From: Melanocharis versteri
Taxonomy: Eukaryota; Chordata; Aves; Passeriformes; Melanocharitidae
Length of the DNA: 64,000 nucleotides
Reading direction: 5' to 3'
Assembly: GCA_013397845.1 (NCBI GenBank)
Contig: VZTG01007687.1
Location: 1-64,000, forward strand
This document shows, piece after piece, positions 27,061 through 41,353 of this stretch. The notes beneath the pieces were generated by a model, which saw only the letters and a program-made list of their open reading frames with translations, did not search any database and was not told where the DNA came from. The stretch's first letter is position 1. The number at the start of each line of letters is the position of its first letter. The position numbers and the translations under genes are program-made.

Positions 27061-30000
27061 TATCCTGAGTAATGGCTTCTCCGTCAGGTTTGAGCCAGCC
27101 CCTACGCACAGGGGTAGGCTGGTATCAACAGGACACAGAGGAAGGACAGGGTGGCACAAGGGCCTGTGGTCTCCTCAACTCTCCTGTCCCCATACAAAGT
27201 TAATCTGATACCTGGGCAGTTCTGGTACACGGGCAAACCCCCCAAAGTGCCCTTCACTAATAACTCCCAAATGAAATTCCTAGATAAAATTTGCAAGTAA
27301 AACACCTTTGGGGTCTCAGCCCATCTATTAACAAACTTAGGGTTGCTATGACCATGGATGTAAAGGAAAAAAAAGTATGGAATCTGAATATATAACTCTG
27401 ATCTCTCTGACTATTTTTTATTTTCATGTTCAAACAGAAAATACAATTGCTTGTTTGAGAACACACTAAACAGCTAAGAGCTGTAAAGAGAAAGGATGTG
27501 GCTTGGCAGAGAATACAGACCATCATTTCAAGCTGACCAAAAGGAAAGTGGCCCTTTCCACACCCTCAACCAAGGTCTCCCCACCATAATTATTCACCCT
27601 GCTCTCCTGCTAGATACTCTTCCTATTCTTCCCCTGCCCGCAAAGGTGTCTAGAGCTGGAAAGCTACAGCTGGAGGCATGAGCCTTACCCTCACCTCTGC
27701 TAACAGCACTTCTGCAAGAATGCTGCCAGTATCAGGAAGTCTACAGTGAGCTCTCAGATAATGATGGCTGTGGAGCACTGTTCACTTCTCATCAAACACA
27801 ACAGCAGCCTGTATTTGGTATACAATTACAGAAAACAATCATGGGATGAAATACTGCAGCTCTCAGACACTACAGGGATCAGCAGCAATCTGACCAAGAA
27901 AGGTATTGAAAATCTAATTACAAAATCAGTACAGGAACAAAGGGAAAATAAAACGGAAACTAAAGGTAATGCTGAGAAGACCACAACTGCGTGGAGTGAA
28001 AGCTGAGAAACACTATCAGGGGAAAGGTTCACCAGAAAAGGGAAAAATACAAAGAAAACACCAAGAGGGCAAAAAAAACTATCTCTGTTATCTTTTGCCT
28101 TATCCCTTAAAATACCACTATTCTGGCATAGCAGTTACTACTCTGGCTTATTTTCAACACATAAAAACCAAGTGAATTCCTGCCATGAACTTCTATTCTA
28201 ATTTTAAATTTACTTTTGAACAGAACATCCCCAAACAGTAGATATTTTGTCAATGCCACCTACAGAGACCACATCTCTATGACAAAGGGGAGTTCACTTT
28301 TATCCAGTCATTTCTTTTCAACAACAGAAAAAGAAACAAATTTTCAGGAAAAATACTTAGAGCAAGCAAGTTAGTCCTCCCCAGGAATATCCTCATCTTT
28401 GAGCCTGTATATTCTGCTTTTCTGTGCCTGTTTCCCATGCAGTCGTGTATGGATGTGAGCTGGGCCCTGAGGGGAGTTTGTCTTGGCTTTGTGTGTATCT
28501 GTATGGTGTTGACAGTGGGATTTTGATGTTCCTTGCACTGTTTCAGTCGGAGCCTGAGGAAAACACCCAAGTTTATTCCTAAGGGAAGTTGAATTTAGTA
28601 TCTTAAATTCAGCATGCATGAGTAAGATAATTAGGAATGTGTCAATATTCTCCATACACAGGTTGCAACTCCACATAATTAGTTAGGAGGCTAAGCTTGA
28701 AACTGCCAAACCAAGTCTGAATAGCAACCTAAAAGCAGCTTTCTGATGGTTCAATTGTTACAAGCCATGGGAAAAAACCCCCACAAAACACACAAAATAG
28801 GAGCTTTATGCTGTTTTTCTGTCCCTTAGGGTTTGTGTGGCCTGTGACATCTCTGAGATCTCAGCAGTGGTTCACAGGGAGAACCAAAGGCCAATCCCAC
28901 ATTGACTCCATCAGGTAGAGATTTAGTCCAGCCAAGGACCATACTTTTTGTCATTCCTGTCATTAAATCTCATCATCCCCCATCACCTGGCCTGGTTTAC
29001 ACTTTACAGTAGTGTTTGGATTCCTTGAATTTATCCTCTGATAAGCCAGGATCAACAACTGCTTCCCATGCACACCATGTAGTGAAAATGAGATCTGTGC
29101 ATGTGCACCTGTGTCTGTAACCAGGAGCTCAGCTGTCTGCCATGGCCATGTGAAAACACAGCATTCATTGCTGGAGGTTGGACACAGACCCAAACTCTTC
29201 TGAGGAAACAAGCCAAAAGCTGAAGTTTTCACCTGGCTTGGATTTGAAAATTTTGCAGTTCAGCAGTTTTGAATAGTAGCTGTGAAAAGACACCAACTAC
29301 TAAGATTAGACAAAAGCTTGTTTGGAAGGTTTTTGACAATTTTTCCAGAGAGCTAGTTCCACATTTCTGGTTCCTAAAGCAGCCTGCCCCTCACTCCTCC
29401 CCCAGGGAAGAGCTGGCTGAGCCCAGTTCTTTTGCTGCTAAGAGATTCACTGGGCAACTGATTAAAATAACACACAGGTTACAATCTTTCTTCTTTTGAA
29501 GACAATGATAAAACTCCCAGTGGGGCTGGGATTTAACTTGAGGATTACAACTGCTGTGAATCAATCCTGTACCAACTTTAGAAGAGTTGGACCTATTAAC
29601 ACCAGCCAAGGGCTCACTCCTTTCATTCTACCAGAATGAAAGGCAATAATATCCATTATTATTTTCCGCAGCCAGGACCCTGTCATTCTTTTTCATCACA
29701 ATTTCCCCTCTATCTCCCACCTTTTCTCATTTCCCAGTTCTGACACTTGACTTGCAGAGCCCTCTGAACCCTTAAAAATATTTGCTCTCTAAAAAATAAC
29801 AGAAGGAAAAATGTTTGGATTTTTGCTTTGTCAGGAATCTGCTTTACTTGTGTCCAATTAAAACAAGTATAAAAAATAATTTCCTCATCTTCAGTGAGGA
29901 AGGAGCTGAGGCTTTTAAAATATACAAATCAAGTGAAATAACAGCGCAGACTGCCAGCCCCAGATCAGATGTGCATGGAGGGACATATGCAATGCATTAC

Positions 30001-33000
30001 AAACATCCACTCCTCAGGCCACATCCAGGGATGTCTTGGGTCCATTGTGTGTCTTCTGAACTCCTTAACACAAAACAAACTTCACGTTCTTAGATTATCT
30101 TTTCTTTGGACACTTAGTAAACATAGTTATATGATTTTAATACATCAAAGAAAAGTGAACACTGTTAATTTGTGCCTTCATTTTTCATTGTGACAACTCT
30201 AAAAATGAACAAATTCTCCACTTTGAAAAAGTTTGTAACATGTTTTTTTCCCATGTTTTTGTGTTAGAAGTTTTTCCTCTGCCTTTTTTCTCCTTCTCTG
30301 TCTTGGTCTCCCTTTTGTTTCTCAGCCTGGCTGCAGCTCTGCCCCAGCTGACTCCTACTTTCAGATCAACTTTTCACAGCCTGGAGCCCAGACTGAAATG
30401 GAGACAACCTCCTCACTCATCAGGGCTGCTCAGATTTATACCCGCTTACAATGCTGGGACTAAACTAAAGTGCTGTAAGACAAACTGCACTAACTCTGTG
30501 CAATTTCATGCCAGGAAAACTCCAGCTGACTTCTTAAGCCATCTTTAACGCTGCTTCGCACTCCTAAAAATCCAGGCCTTAGAATATAAATAGGGTTTTT
30601 CAGTTTTGCATGTTTTCCTTTTAAATTACAGCTTCTCACTGAGAAAGTTTGATTGATTTAGGCAACATAAAGAAAAAAATTCCATGCAACTCAGTTGCTC
30701 AGTCACACACTGAATTTCAAATAGCAATGAATCAAAGAGGACAGTTCATGAGCTGAATGCGTGGCTGTTCTCTTCAGCAAATCCATTAAAACAATACCAT
30801 TTAGTTTACAAAATGATACATAAACAAAAAGAGCAGCACCACTGATATCAGGTATCATTTACAAATGAGAACACAGCTGAAAGGCAGCTGCTTTAGCTGG
30901 GTTCCACTTGAACCAAAGCCCCAGGACACAACACTGATGCCAAAGAGGAAAGAAAAAGCTACAAAATGAAACTAATGAAGCAAGGCAGCTCCAACCCCAC
31001 CAGTCTGATACTGCCCTTGGTAAATACTGCACTGCAACTCACTGCATCTACGGGGATGAATGCAGTTCATGCAGCTACCTACGAGAGAGGCACGGGGGAT
31101 TTTCTGGACAGATTCAGACTTTACAATGAACACAATTTGCTCACAACTAAGACCTTCAGTTGCTCAATTTAAGATTCCATATGCTGTTCCTGCTGGTAAT
31201 GAGATATTAAAGATTATGAGATAAACCAACATGGCATTCTGATTCAAAAAGGTAAGCTTATAAGTCCATGGAAATCCCTTTTTAATACAAGCAGAAAGGG
31301 CTTAGCATTAGTACAAGTTTGTTCAACAATCAATAAAATTAGACCCAACAAGGAAAAGGATGAATGAACAAAAAGATTTCTATTCCAGCAAGAAAATAAG
31401 AGTTAAAATTACAAAAATCATCTGGTGACTTTTCTTGTGCTAGGGAGCTGTTTGGGTTATGTGAACACTTGGAACTGCCTGGGCAGCCCTGTGTGTGTTG
31501 ACAATACCACATAATGCTCCTCAGTCCCACACGGCGGGCAAATTCCTCCTCAGGACACAAACTACACACAGCAGAATGTGCCTGGTGTTTGACAAATGCT
31601 CTGTTAGAGAACAAAGGGAGGAAGCATTCCAGTGCCCAGCAGCACATTGTCTTTATTTCCTCAGTAATTTAAGGAGAGCTGCTTTCCATTTTATTTCCTG
31701 AAATGTATCTGTATCTACGGTAGATGCTGTAGTGATGCCCTTTGCGTGTGTCACCGTGACAAGCACAAGCCTCTCCAGTCCTGAGACTGCTGTGCTGGGG
31801 CTGGCCAGGAAATCACAGTTCTTCCAGGTCCTGGGAAAAGGGAAACTCCTCACCAGTGGAGATTCAAGAGTGAGGGATGAGGGTGGTTTAATGATGGAAA
31901 AGAAAGACAAAAAACAGACATAAGTGGGAGCTGAAGAACAGGAAATACTATGAATTTGGGATGAACATAGTAAGGAAGCTATCAGAAAACCAATAAACCA
32001 GGACTTCAACAGACAAAGCTTCACTTGAGGTTGTCTGCATCAGGAGTGCATGGAGGGATGGAAGACCCAATCACTGGTGAAAAAACTCAGTATTTGCAGT
32101 GCTGGTAACAGTGTGGGGAGTAATTAACAGTCAATGCAATGAAAACATACAGGTTTCATGAGAGAGGAGAATGTTAGGTAAAACCTGCCGAGTGCACCTA
32201 CTGACTCTGCTGACAGCCCAGCCCAGGCCCTGGCTTTGTCTGTGGCTCTATCTGGTTTCTTTGATCAAGGCAACACAAACCAGAGCTCAGGCCCAGAACT
32301 GGCTGTGTGTGCTTTTAGAATACAAACAGATTCTGTTCAGCTTTTCTTCCTCCACTGTGAGTAACAAAAGCTTATTTAAATTGGCTCAGGGTTTGACAAC
32401 AATTAACTTCGGAAAGAGGGGATGGAAAGCATGGGGGATGGAAAGCATGTCATTTTTCAACAAACTGCAAAGCTGTAAGCCAAGAAAAAATATGCCCCCA
32501 CTTTCATTTGAAACACACATACAAACCCTGCATAATTTTGCAGGTGTTTCTGATTTAAGCCACACTTGTTTGTTGTTTGCTGCTTTCCCCAAGCAAATGC
32601 CAAACTAAAGGCTTGCTGTGATACAACACATACCTATCACAAAAGCACCAGGACTGTTGCTCCCCAGCATCTGAGCCCAGGAACATCATCCCTTGGGATG
32701 TCCCAGGACACACAGGACCCGGGTGCATCCCTGGCTGAGCCTGGGAGCACAGTGTGGCCAGCAAGGGCTTCAGACAGTTCAGCTATTTGTTTCTTGGAAA
32801 CAGCATTTGCATGTCCTGATAATGTAACAACTCCCAGACCTGCTACCCAGCCAAAAGAGGGAAAAATGACCTTTTATCCTCAGGGAACTGGCTCCTTGAG
32901 TTCTTTCTCGCCTTCCAAGCAGCTGCTGGCTGGGGAACCAAGAGCAGGGGAGCAGTGTCACTGTGGCTTGCAATTAAAAGATGCCCAGCAGCTGGGATAC

Positions 33001-36000
33001 ACCTTGGATAATTTCCCCAGCTGGCAAAGGCTAGATACACATTGACCACTGCTGATTTTATACACCTTGAAAAGGGCATGTTGAAGACAACCTGTTGTAT
33101 TTCACACAGATAGAAGCAAAAATAATGCAGCTGGAAGTCAGGGCAGCAAAAAGATGCAATTTCAGCAGTGTATTTGTCTTTTTCCTCAACCAGACAACCC
33201 CTATTCACAAGTAAAAAGTGGCCCCAAAGAAAGCATTTTACCAACTGATTTTCTTTCATTTTAATACATCATCAGTCCCACCCCAACTGTCAAGCCAAGT
33301 TCAGGAACAGATCGATGTGACTTATTTGCATTGTTTTATGACAAGAGATTATTTTTTATTAAAATACTCCCAAGGAATTTCTTACTTTTATTAGAAAAAC
33401 AAGGTTGACCCAGGAATAAGTCTGTGCATTACAGGGAAGGTGATTGCTCCCAGGGACTCTGATTGTTTGTGGCTAAAATTCCCAAATTCAGAAGCATTTT
33501 AAAAAAAATTCTCAATCAACCCACAAGAGCCTTGGTCCCAACCCATCACCAGACACGTCTGAGAGCTGAGGGTGATGACTGAGCCCTGCTCAATGAGGGC
33601 TTGTACCTTTATTTGGATCTGAGTCACCTTCTGACAGGTTGCTCTGTATCATACCAAAGGCATCCCTGTGTATTATGCACATTTGTTGCCAGCTGGAGTT
33701 GTCTTATTGTGTTGAAAATAAAAGAATAATGACGTTAATGATTTGCCCTAGAACACATTGCTGGAGAAGTCATACTTCAGGACTTGACAGGTTCATTTTC
33801 AGTTGTGCGAGCAAAAGTAGTTTTCAGTAAGGTAAAATACCAGCAAAAATCTGGCATTGGTGTTTACAAAGCCTGCCTGAATTGTGTCCTAAGAATGGCC
33901 CTGGGACAGATAAGCCCATGCACAGTGAGCTCATGGCCACATCCTGCAGAGCAGGCCCTGCACACTCGGCGTGTCAGTGCAGCGTCAAACGTGTCCTCAG
34001 CAGGGCAGTTCTGCCACAGAGACATGGTGGAGCTGAGAGCTGGGGAACAGTGCTCAGAGCTGCACCACAGCAGCCAGCCAGAACAAAGCTCTTTCATGCA
34101 CATGTGTGTGTACAAGGAAATTTCACTTACACACAGACAGATACAGGTAGATTTTGTGCTACTTTGTTGGGGTAAAAGGAGCCTCTTTTTGAAAACTCCA
34201 TAGCTAGATGCTACTGGGCAGGATTACAGGAGCTTTTAACCAGGAAAAACTCCTCAAACTTTTTTCGAAGGATCCATAAACCTATGCCTTCCACCATTTA
34301 ACTTGTTAATAAGCAAGAGAAAAAACCCACCCATTAATCCAGCAGAGCTCTTGCACACCCATCTGTATATTTGGCTTATGATACACAGTACTGTTGAAGT
34401 CAAACACAGGTTTAACACATCACTTACAAGTTATTCTGAGAATTGAAACACTTGTGTGGACTTCCTTGGGTTTCAGAATAGCTCCTTCTTAGAAATGCCA
34501 CAGTCAATCAATTAAGAAAGCTAAAAGTAATCAGTCACCCACGGTTGATTGGATTTAGTACTTGGTGAATGCTTTTTTGTTCTTGGATCAACTACACCCA
34601 CTTTCAAAGCTGATTAAAAATTGTTGATGATCTCTTCCACCTGTTCAGGGTGATAAACTAATCATTTCCAAAACCCTGGGTAAGTCAAAAGTAGCTCCTA
34701 ACAGGGTGCAGCGTGGTCTGAAAACAAAAGCAGATGAAACGTGAAGCAGCATCTGTGGAAGAAAAGTTTACACACATCACTTTTTGAATCCACACTAAAG
34801 AGAGACGTGTCTCTGGGCCCAGGAAAAGTGGAGTTGCTGCCTGCAAATGCTCAGCAGCTGCCAGTGCTCAGGCTCTCCTCTCTGCCTTCCCCAGAACCAC
34901 CCTGCAAGTGCGCAGTGTGAGACAGCGTCACTGTGGGTGAACCTCCAAAACTTGAAACAACACTGTCCTGCTGGTGCTACTGAAAACACAACAGACAGCT
35001 TATTCAGGGCTGCTAAGACGCTGAATTCTGGCTCTGCCATTCCCAGGGCTCCTGCAGGCACATAGATGTCCTGCCTCTTCATCCGCCACAGCGGAACACT
35101 CGGAAAGAGTCTGCAAAAATGACAAAAACGGTCTCTGAGGATGTCGTGTTGCAATCCAAACCATTTGTGCAAATAAAACCCATCTGCCATCATAACATGA
35201 ACCTGAAAACAGAAGCTGACAAAGCCAGGAGTTGCAGGACTCCACAGAAACCCTCCTGTCTGTTGTTGGATACCATTATTTCGTATTGTTCAGCAAGTAC
35301 TTCAAATATTTTTATGAGTAATGGCCACATAAAAAAAATCAACAGACAAAAAGACCAACCTGATTGTGCTATCACTGCTTCAGCCATTGCCAAATCACAC
35401 TTTAAAATATATTTTCTTGTGAAATATACAAACAAAATTACCTGAGTTTCATGAGGCACACAGATAAGGACTAGATCTTTAAGCTGATGCAAGTCAGGGC
35501 ACTCCCAGTGAAAACAGTTCATACCACCTGCAGGCTTCAATCAACTCATTTTTCCTTATTTCCTTAATTGTCAGTGTCACCTTTTCTAGGCCATGCATTT
35601 ATGCTGCTTCAATCAACCCAACAGGCTCTTTAATTGTGGAAGAATAAAAACATTCAATTTTAACCCTTTTTTTTTAGAAGCATTTTTTTCAAACAGAATT
35701 TTAACAATTTTCCAAGAAGGTAAAAGTGAATGGTCTTTTATACTTGTCACCCATTGTGAATCTGCTTGCTGGGTAAGGTCTCAGACACAGGTTAATGTGC
35801 TCAGCAGATGAACCAGGCACTCCCTGGGGACTCATATGCTGAATTCTTACATGTTGAGTTTGCAGGTGATCCCACTGGCACCTGGCAATGAGAGGGCACA
35901 GACCTCCACAGCATTCTGAAAAATTGAGGCCAGAATCCTTAAAGGACTTTTGGATTTAAACCTATTGAAAACTGGCACCTCCAATGCCCACTGGCCTCCT

Positions 36001-38884
36001 GCTACTTGCATTTCCAGAGTATGGAAGATTTGTCCAGCCTCAGCTGCTGAACAGCCCAAACAATGATGCTGTTCCTGAGTGAAGGACCTTATCCCAGCCT
36101 CCCAGTGAGCAGGAGCTCAGAGACCATCTCCTGGGGGATGCCCCATGACACCTTGAACCCTTGCTCAGGCCCAGGTCAGACCTCGGTGGCTGGTGGGGAG
36201 GAGGCAGGACACTGTGTTCCAGCATCCCAGCGACACTGCTGTGGTGAGGGAGGATAGACAGGGCAGAGCACAGGAGGCAGGAAGGAAGAAGGGCCTGCAA
36301 GAGCAGGACCTGCCTGAGGCTGCTCTCTCCGAGACTGGTTCAGGGCAGGCATTGCAGCAGGTTCCAGGGCATGAAAGGCGCCGGAGCAGCACAGCAGGTC
36401 CCTCCACACAGCCCTCCAGCCCCTCTGAGCTCACGTGGCTTCATGCTGTGATGGTTGGCTTCTGAGAAATCCCTCCCCAAGGTGATTAGAGTGGAGTTTT
36501 GGGAATTTCATCAGCAGGCTGCTTAGTGCAAGACTGAAAATCCAAGTGGGAAGCGGGAGTACATTACCTGAGCTGCTGCACCCCTTAAGCAAGCAGCATC
36601 ATTAAAAATTGGAATAGGTGCCTACCTGCACAAATGCTGATTGACCCTGGAGGAGGCAGGTTACCTCATGAAAAATGGGAGGGGAGCTGAATTCCTCACG
36701 ATGGCTTTGTTTTGCTGACCAGTGGGTTTTTTTTCATTTTAAAAATAGTCTTCAAAAAATTAATGTCTCAAAATGCCTCAGCTGATTTAATTAATTACAA
36801 GATTTTATAAAAGAGAATAATGATTAAGTTCAAGAGCACTATAAAAACAAGGATTTATATTATCTTTTGTTGGTATGGTTAAAGGCTAGTAACCCACAGC
36901 AGATTACTGGGATATAATTGCCCCATATACATAAACACATGTATATGTATGAAAGTAATTTAACGTAGCTTATTTCTGTGGCTACTCTCTCCATCCACCC
37001 ATGGAGAATACATTTTACGAAGCTGAATGGAATGAAATGCTTTAGATTTTAATTTCAATTTTAAAAGTCTACATGTTCATGTAACTTTCTCAGAGGCTCC
37101 TATAAACAAAGAATTATGTTCAGGGCCACTGCCAGAAATAAGATATGTCAGGGGTCTCTAACCCATTCAATAGAGGATCAGTCAATGGCCCAAGGGTACT
37201 TCCCCGCAAGGGAAAGGGTAAAATAACTGAGGTCAAGGCCTCAAACACAGCTCTAGGTTTAATCATGTTGCTGATTTAGAGCATAACATGCATTTTTTTT
37301 TTGCTTTGCAACTGTCAAAAAACATTTGGTTTCTCCTGACATATTAGTGGCCCCCGTGTCTGTTTTTTGCACTACTCCATGCTCAGCTCAAGAACAGGGA
37401 TGTTCACCATCAATGAAATGCAAATATATAGGCTTTATGTGTAAATAGATTCCACTTGCCTGCTGCTACTATGTGGAAAGAGTGAGGGGCAGTGAGAGAA
37501 AAATTGTCTTTTTGGCAAGGAAATCTTTCAGTAAAATCCATATACTTGGAAGTAAATTAAACCATTGAGGTAAAAAGTTTTGAGAAGATTTCTCAAATTT
37601 GGGAACTAAAAGGAGAAAAGAGCAGAGAATTAGCAAAAGAAGGGAGAAGACTCAAGTGTTTAACTCTCACTGGACATTTTTAAACAGCTGTTTCTTAAAA
37701 ACCATGTAAAGGTTCTTCTTTCATTTCACAATGAAGCTAAACAACTTGTAAAACATCTTTGTGCATGTGAAATGGAATCTGTTTTTCCACCCATGACACA
37801 TTCTCTCTTATTACCTGACTGGCTGAATCCAGGCACCTCAAAAACACCCAGCTGGCTGCCTTTGTCACCCAGCTACAGAAGGTGAACTTGTTTTTAAAAT
37901 ACAACCACCCACTGCTAGCAGCAGGGCTTTTGGGGACCACTACACCGTTCTGCTGGCATCACTGGAGTCCTTCCCAATTTGAGTTTGGTTCAAAATCTTC
38001 TTCAAATAGCTCAAAATCTTAAGGAAAATTCTACGAGAGTCACTGCACCATGAATGATGCAGATGTGTAATTTGGGTAGTTAAAAGCCTGTGTATCCCAA
38101 ACTAAGCAGCAGCCCTGTAGAGGTGATGGCTGAGGCCACTGCACACTCGGCACCCACACGACACAGCCCACGCCCATGTGCCCATCACACAGCAACATCC
38201 TTTACACACCATCCATGCTCTTGGCTCCTGGCTGGGAGCCCTCCTCAGGAAAACTGTTCCTCTCCATTTTCTTCTGCTTCCCCTTCTCCCTCTCTGGACA
38301 CGAGTCTCCAACATGAGCCCACCGGCACAGGCATATGTAGCCCCTGAGGAGAGCGACGTGGGCAGTAACTCAGCAGCAAGGCCATGGTTCCACAGGACAG
38401 GTGGCACCCTGGCCCAAAGGACACTGGAAACTGTAGCATTTCTGCCAAGGGTATCTGACCTTAGGCAAGGTCCAGGCTGGGGAGCGTGGGAGGGACACTA
38501 TCCCTAGCCAATCCCAGTCATGGATATGAAAAATTATGGCCCCGTAGGTTTTTCTCAGGCACAGTGCCCATGGATGGCACCTGGTGTCCACGGAAGTGTA
38601 ATTGATATTATCAACAAGGTCAGCCTGACTGCAGCACCCTTCCCACGTCACAAACACCACAGTTCAGGACAGCAGCAAGGGACAGCAACGTGCTTTAAGG
38701 TACATGCAGGAGCCACGCAGCTCAAATGAACTTTGAGAGTACATTCCTGTGAATTCTGCTGAAGAGAATAAATCCTTTTGGGGCAAACACCAGGATTGTT
38801 ACTCTGAATTCTGTATTTGTATCTGTTGTGGTTAAACTCTAAATTAAAAAAAACATGCAATAATTAGAAATAGTCCATTTCAGG
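27061..38884. other. Intergenic DNA between enhancer candidate and EPHA4 3' end
   Basis: No gene is recognised. GC-richer blocks at about 30290-30460, 32640-33000, 34840-35060, 36050-36470 and 38100-38510 break the AT-rich background. They create overlapping open frames up to about 160 codons on both strands, none with a family resemblance. A near-perfect 16-bp duplication (ggatggaaagcat twice) is at 32418-32448. The last few hundred bases before 38885 lie just beyond the inferred transcript end. Confidence 0.6.
32418..32448. repeat. Two-copy 15-16-bp direct repeat
   Basis: gggatggaaagcat is followed directly by a second copy with two extra G's. A local slippage duplication; no function visible. 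Confidence 0.8.
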
Positions 38885-38900
38885 TTTGTACAGCAACTAC

Positions 38901-38906
38901 TTTATT
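38901..38906 (-). terminator. Distal EPHA4 poly(A) signal AATAAA
   Basis: The minus strand reads AATAATAAAG here, followed by about 45 bases leading to a run of eight T's (TGTTTTTTTTAATTT), which suits a downstream U-rich element. Cleavage would fall near 38885. It gives a 3'UTR of about 5.5 kb. Function is inferred from sequence only. Confidence 0.5.
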
Positions 38907-41347
38907 ATTTTCAAATGCAAATGTTTGCATTGTTTGCTATTTTACAACTTTACAAACTAGGTATAAAAGACCATAAATAAATGACATAAGTTATGTGTAC
39001 CTAAAATTCACGGAGGGAGAAAAAAATTACAAATTACAACAAAATAGAAAAATCTATATATCTAACCCAGAGATCGTTCAAATGCATGAACCAAGAAATG
39101 CTGTTAGATTTTTTCAGTATGAACTAAATTATAATATGCCTCATACATTCTAATTTTAACCACAGTCCCTGCATATTCCAACAGACTTGCAGTGATACAA
39201 AAAAATAAATGCACTCTCTTTTTATTTGTCTGATTAGTATTTCAGATTTTTTTTCTGGTTATGAAAATGTCACATAAAAGAAAAATACTGCTTTTTAAGT
39301 CCCGTTTACTGGTTATTTACCAGCTTTTTTTGTATTTTATACATATATATTTTTAATACATGAGATCCATCACAAAATTAGCACAGCAAGAAACCCAGAC
39401 AAACATCAACCAGTGGTGTGTGAGCAGGACAACTGAACACACTTGTCGTGGGGGACAGGCTGGCACTGGCCTGTCCCCAAGGGTAGCAGTGCCGTGGCAC
39501 TCACCTTCCTCTTGCTGCAGCTCCACCTGGAGCAGCCTGTGCTGGCCCGGCCTGTGGCCACCTATGCCGGGCACAGCTGGCACCTCCTGGTGCCCTGCCA
39601 TGCCCAGCCTCAGCTGACAGCACAGCTCCCCTCACTTGCCTGCCAGGCCCTGCTGCCCCTCCTCTGCCAGAGCAGGCAGAATTACCACGGAGGGTCAGCG
39701 AGGAGGGAAAGGAGGAAACAGGAGCCACTTCGGGACACCGTGTCACAGCTCCGGGCAAGGCTGCGCGCCGTGACGACCCGACGTGTGCCGGAGCGAGCCC
39801 TGTCCCACAGCAGGGAACAGCCCCTGGGAGCACGTGGGGAGCACCTCCACCTGCCCCATGCCAGGTACTTGTGGCCCTGCGTCCCCTGGGTGCAAGCACT
39901 TGGCCCACTCCAACTGCCCCAACTGCCTTGTGCTACACTACGGTGAATTCTCCAAACACAGAAAGCTCTCCTAGGTAGCACCCGTACACTGCGGCACTGC
40001 TCCCTGGGCCATGGAAGAAAGACTGTCTTCTACTGCACTTCACCTGCTCTTCACCTGCACAAGGAACAGGACACACTTCACAACTCTTGCTAACTGTTAC
40101 TTTACAGGTCTTGTTGCTTTTTTTTCCTTATCTGTGCTGGGAACCAGGGAAGTGTTCTCACGATTACGTTGCAAGATTTCACAGCCTGCACACAGAAGAA
40201 GGTGCTTCTGCAAATGGAAGAACTGCATATATTTGTTAGCATTCAACAAGTCTTAAAAATCCTATTTTGCAGATAAAAAAGGCTATGTAAGAATACAGTT
40301 CAGAATTACCAGTGGATGGAGAGGCAGGTGTTGCCTCCATCACCTTGCCACTGAGAAACTGGTTGCTCTTGGTTATGAGCAGGGCACTAGTACGAATAAA
40401 TAACACTTAAAAACCTTTAGTACCCTTTAGATCCCACAATCCATTACTCCAAAACTAACCTGAAATTGCTGTTTCAGGCTGCAGAACTACTCAACAGCGT
40501 TAGTGTGGCAGCTAAAAAATACAATTATAGATACAGAAACTTCAACATTTTTTAATGTGTGTGCTCTTGCTACCATTTCAGACATGAGCTATCGGCCTGG
40601 TCTCACAGGACAGGAGAGTCCTGAGCTTCCAGAGGTGTTTGGGGCACATTCACAGGCAGCTCTACACACAAGGTGACTGGCACACCAACACACGCACACA
40701 AGCACACGTACGCACCTTTCAGAGGAGATAATAATCCATTATCCATTCGAGGAAAAAAAATATATTTATATCACTGCAATGGCACCTGTAGTGTAAAATG
40801 TCACTTCAGCAATGTACACAGGCAGCTCACAGAACTGGGTTCTTTGCTGTGGCACCTGGCCTGGTGTCCATGGTAAGATGTGTAGTGCTCTGTCGCCTGC
40901 ATTCATCCGGGATGCAGCGGTGACAGCCAGAGGAATGAGGAGAGACAACAACAAAATACATAAATAAAACCAAAGGCAGGCAGAGAAAGCAGAAGAGGAG
41001 GAAAAAAAAAAATCCAGAAGTCTGCAGGGCTTTGACATAGTACATTCCTCAAGTGATAACTGGGTGCTGAGTCTTAAACGAGTTAGTTATCGCTCAATGG
41101 AGAAAAACAACGGAGTGGGTGGCCCAGGAAAAAAAAAAAGAGAAAGTAAAAGTCACACTTTCTTCAGGGACCGATGACTGTTCAGTATGTGTTTTCCAGA
41201 ATCAGTGCTATGGAAGACGCAACTGTGGGTCTGGAAGGCTTTATATCTAGTCTGTGTTCCTCCATGGTCAATGTGATCAATGGGACAGGCTACGAGGCCG
41301 TAAAAGCAAAATCCATTTCCCTGCACAAAAAGAGAACCCAAATTTAA

Positions 41348-41353
41348 TTTATT
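41348..41353 (-). terminator. Alternative EPHA4 poly(A) signal AATAAA
   Basis: The minus strand reads TTTAATAAATTAAA followed by GGGTTCTCTTTTTGTG, a GU/U-rich downstream element. Use of this site would give a 3'UTR of about 3.0 kb, close to the length of the mammalian transcript. It could be the main site or a tandem alternative to 38901. Confidence 0.4.

Noticed and set aside
32566..33045. A 159-codon plus-strand open frame
   Set aside because: Low-complexity Pro, Ser and Gln rich translation with overlapping frames on the other strand and no family resemblance.
39443..39946. A 167-codon plus-strand open frame
   Set aside because: It lies antisense in the inferred 3'UTR in a GC-rich block open in several frames; the composition explains the absence of stops and no domain is seen.
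40678..40712. CA-rich stretch as a microsatellite
   Set aside because: Too interrupted (cacaccaacacacgcacac) to be called a repeat array.
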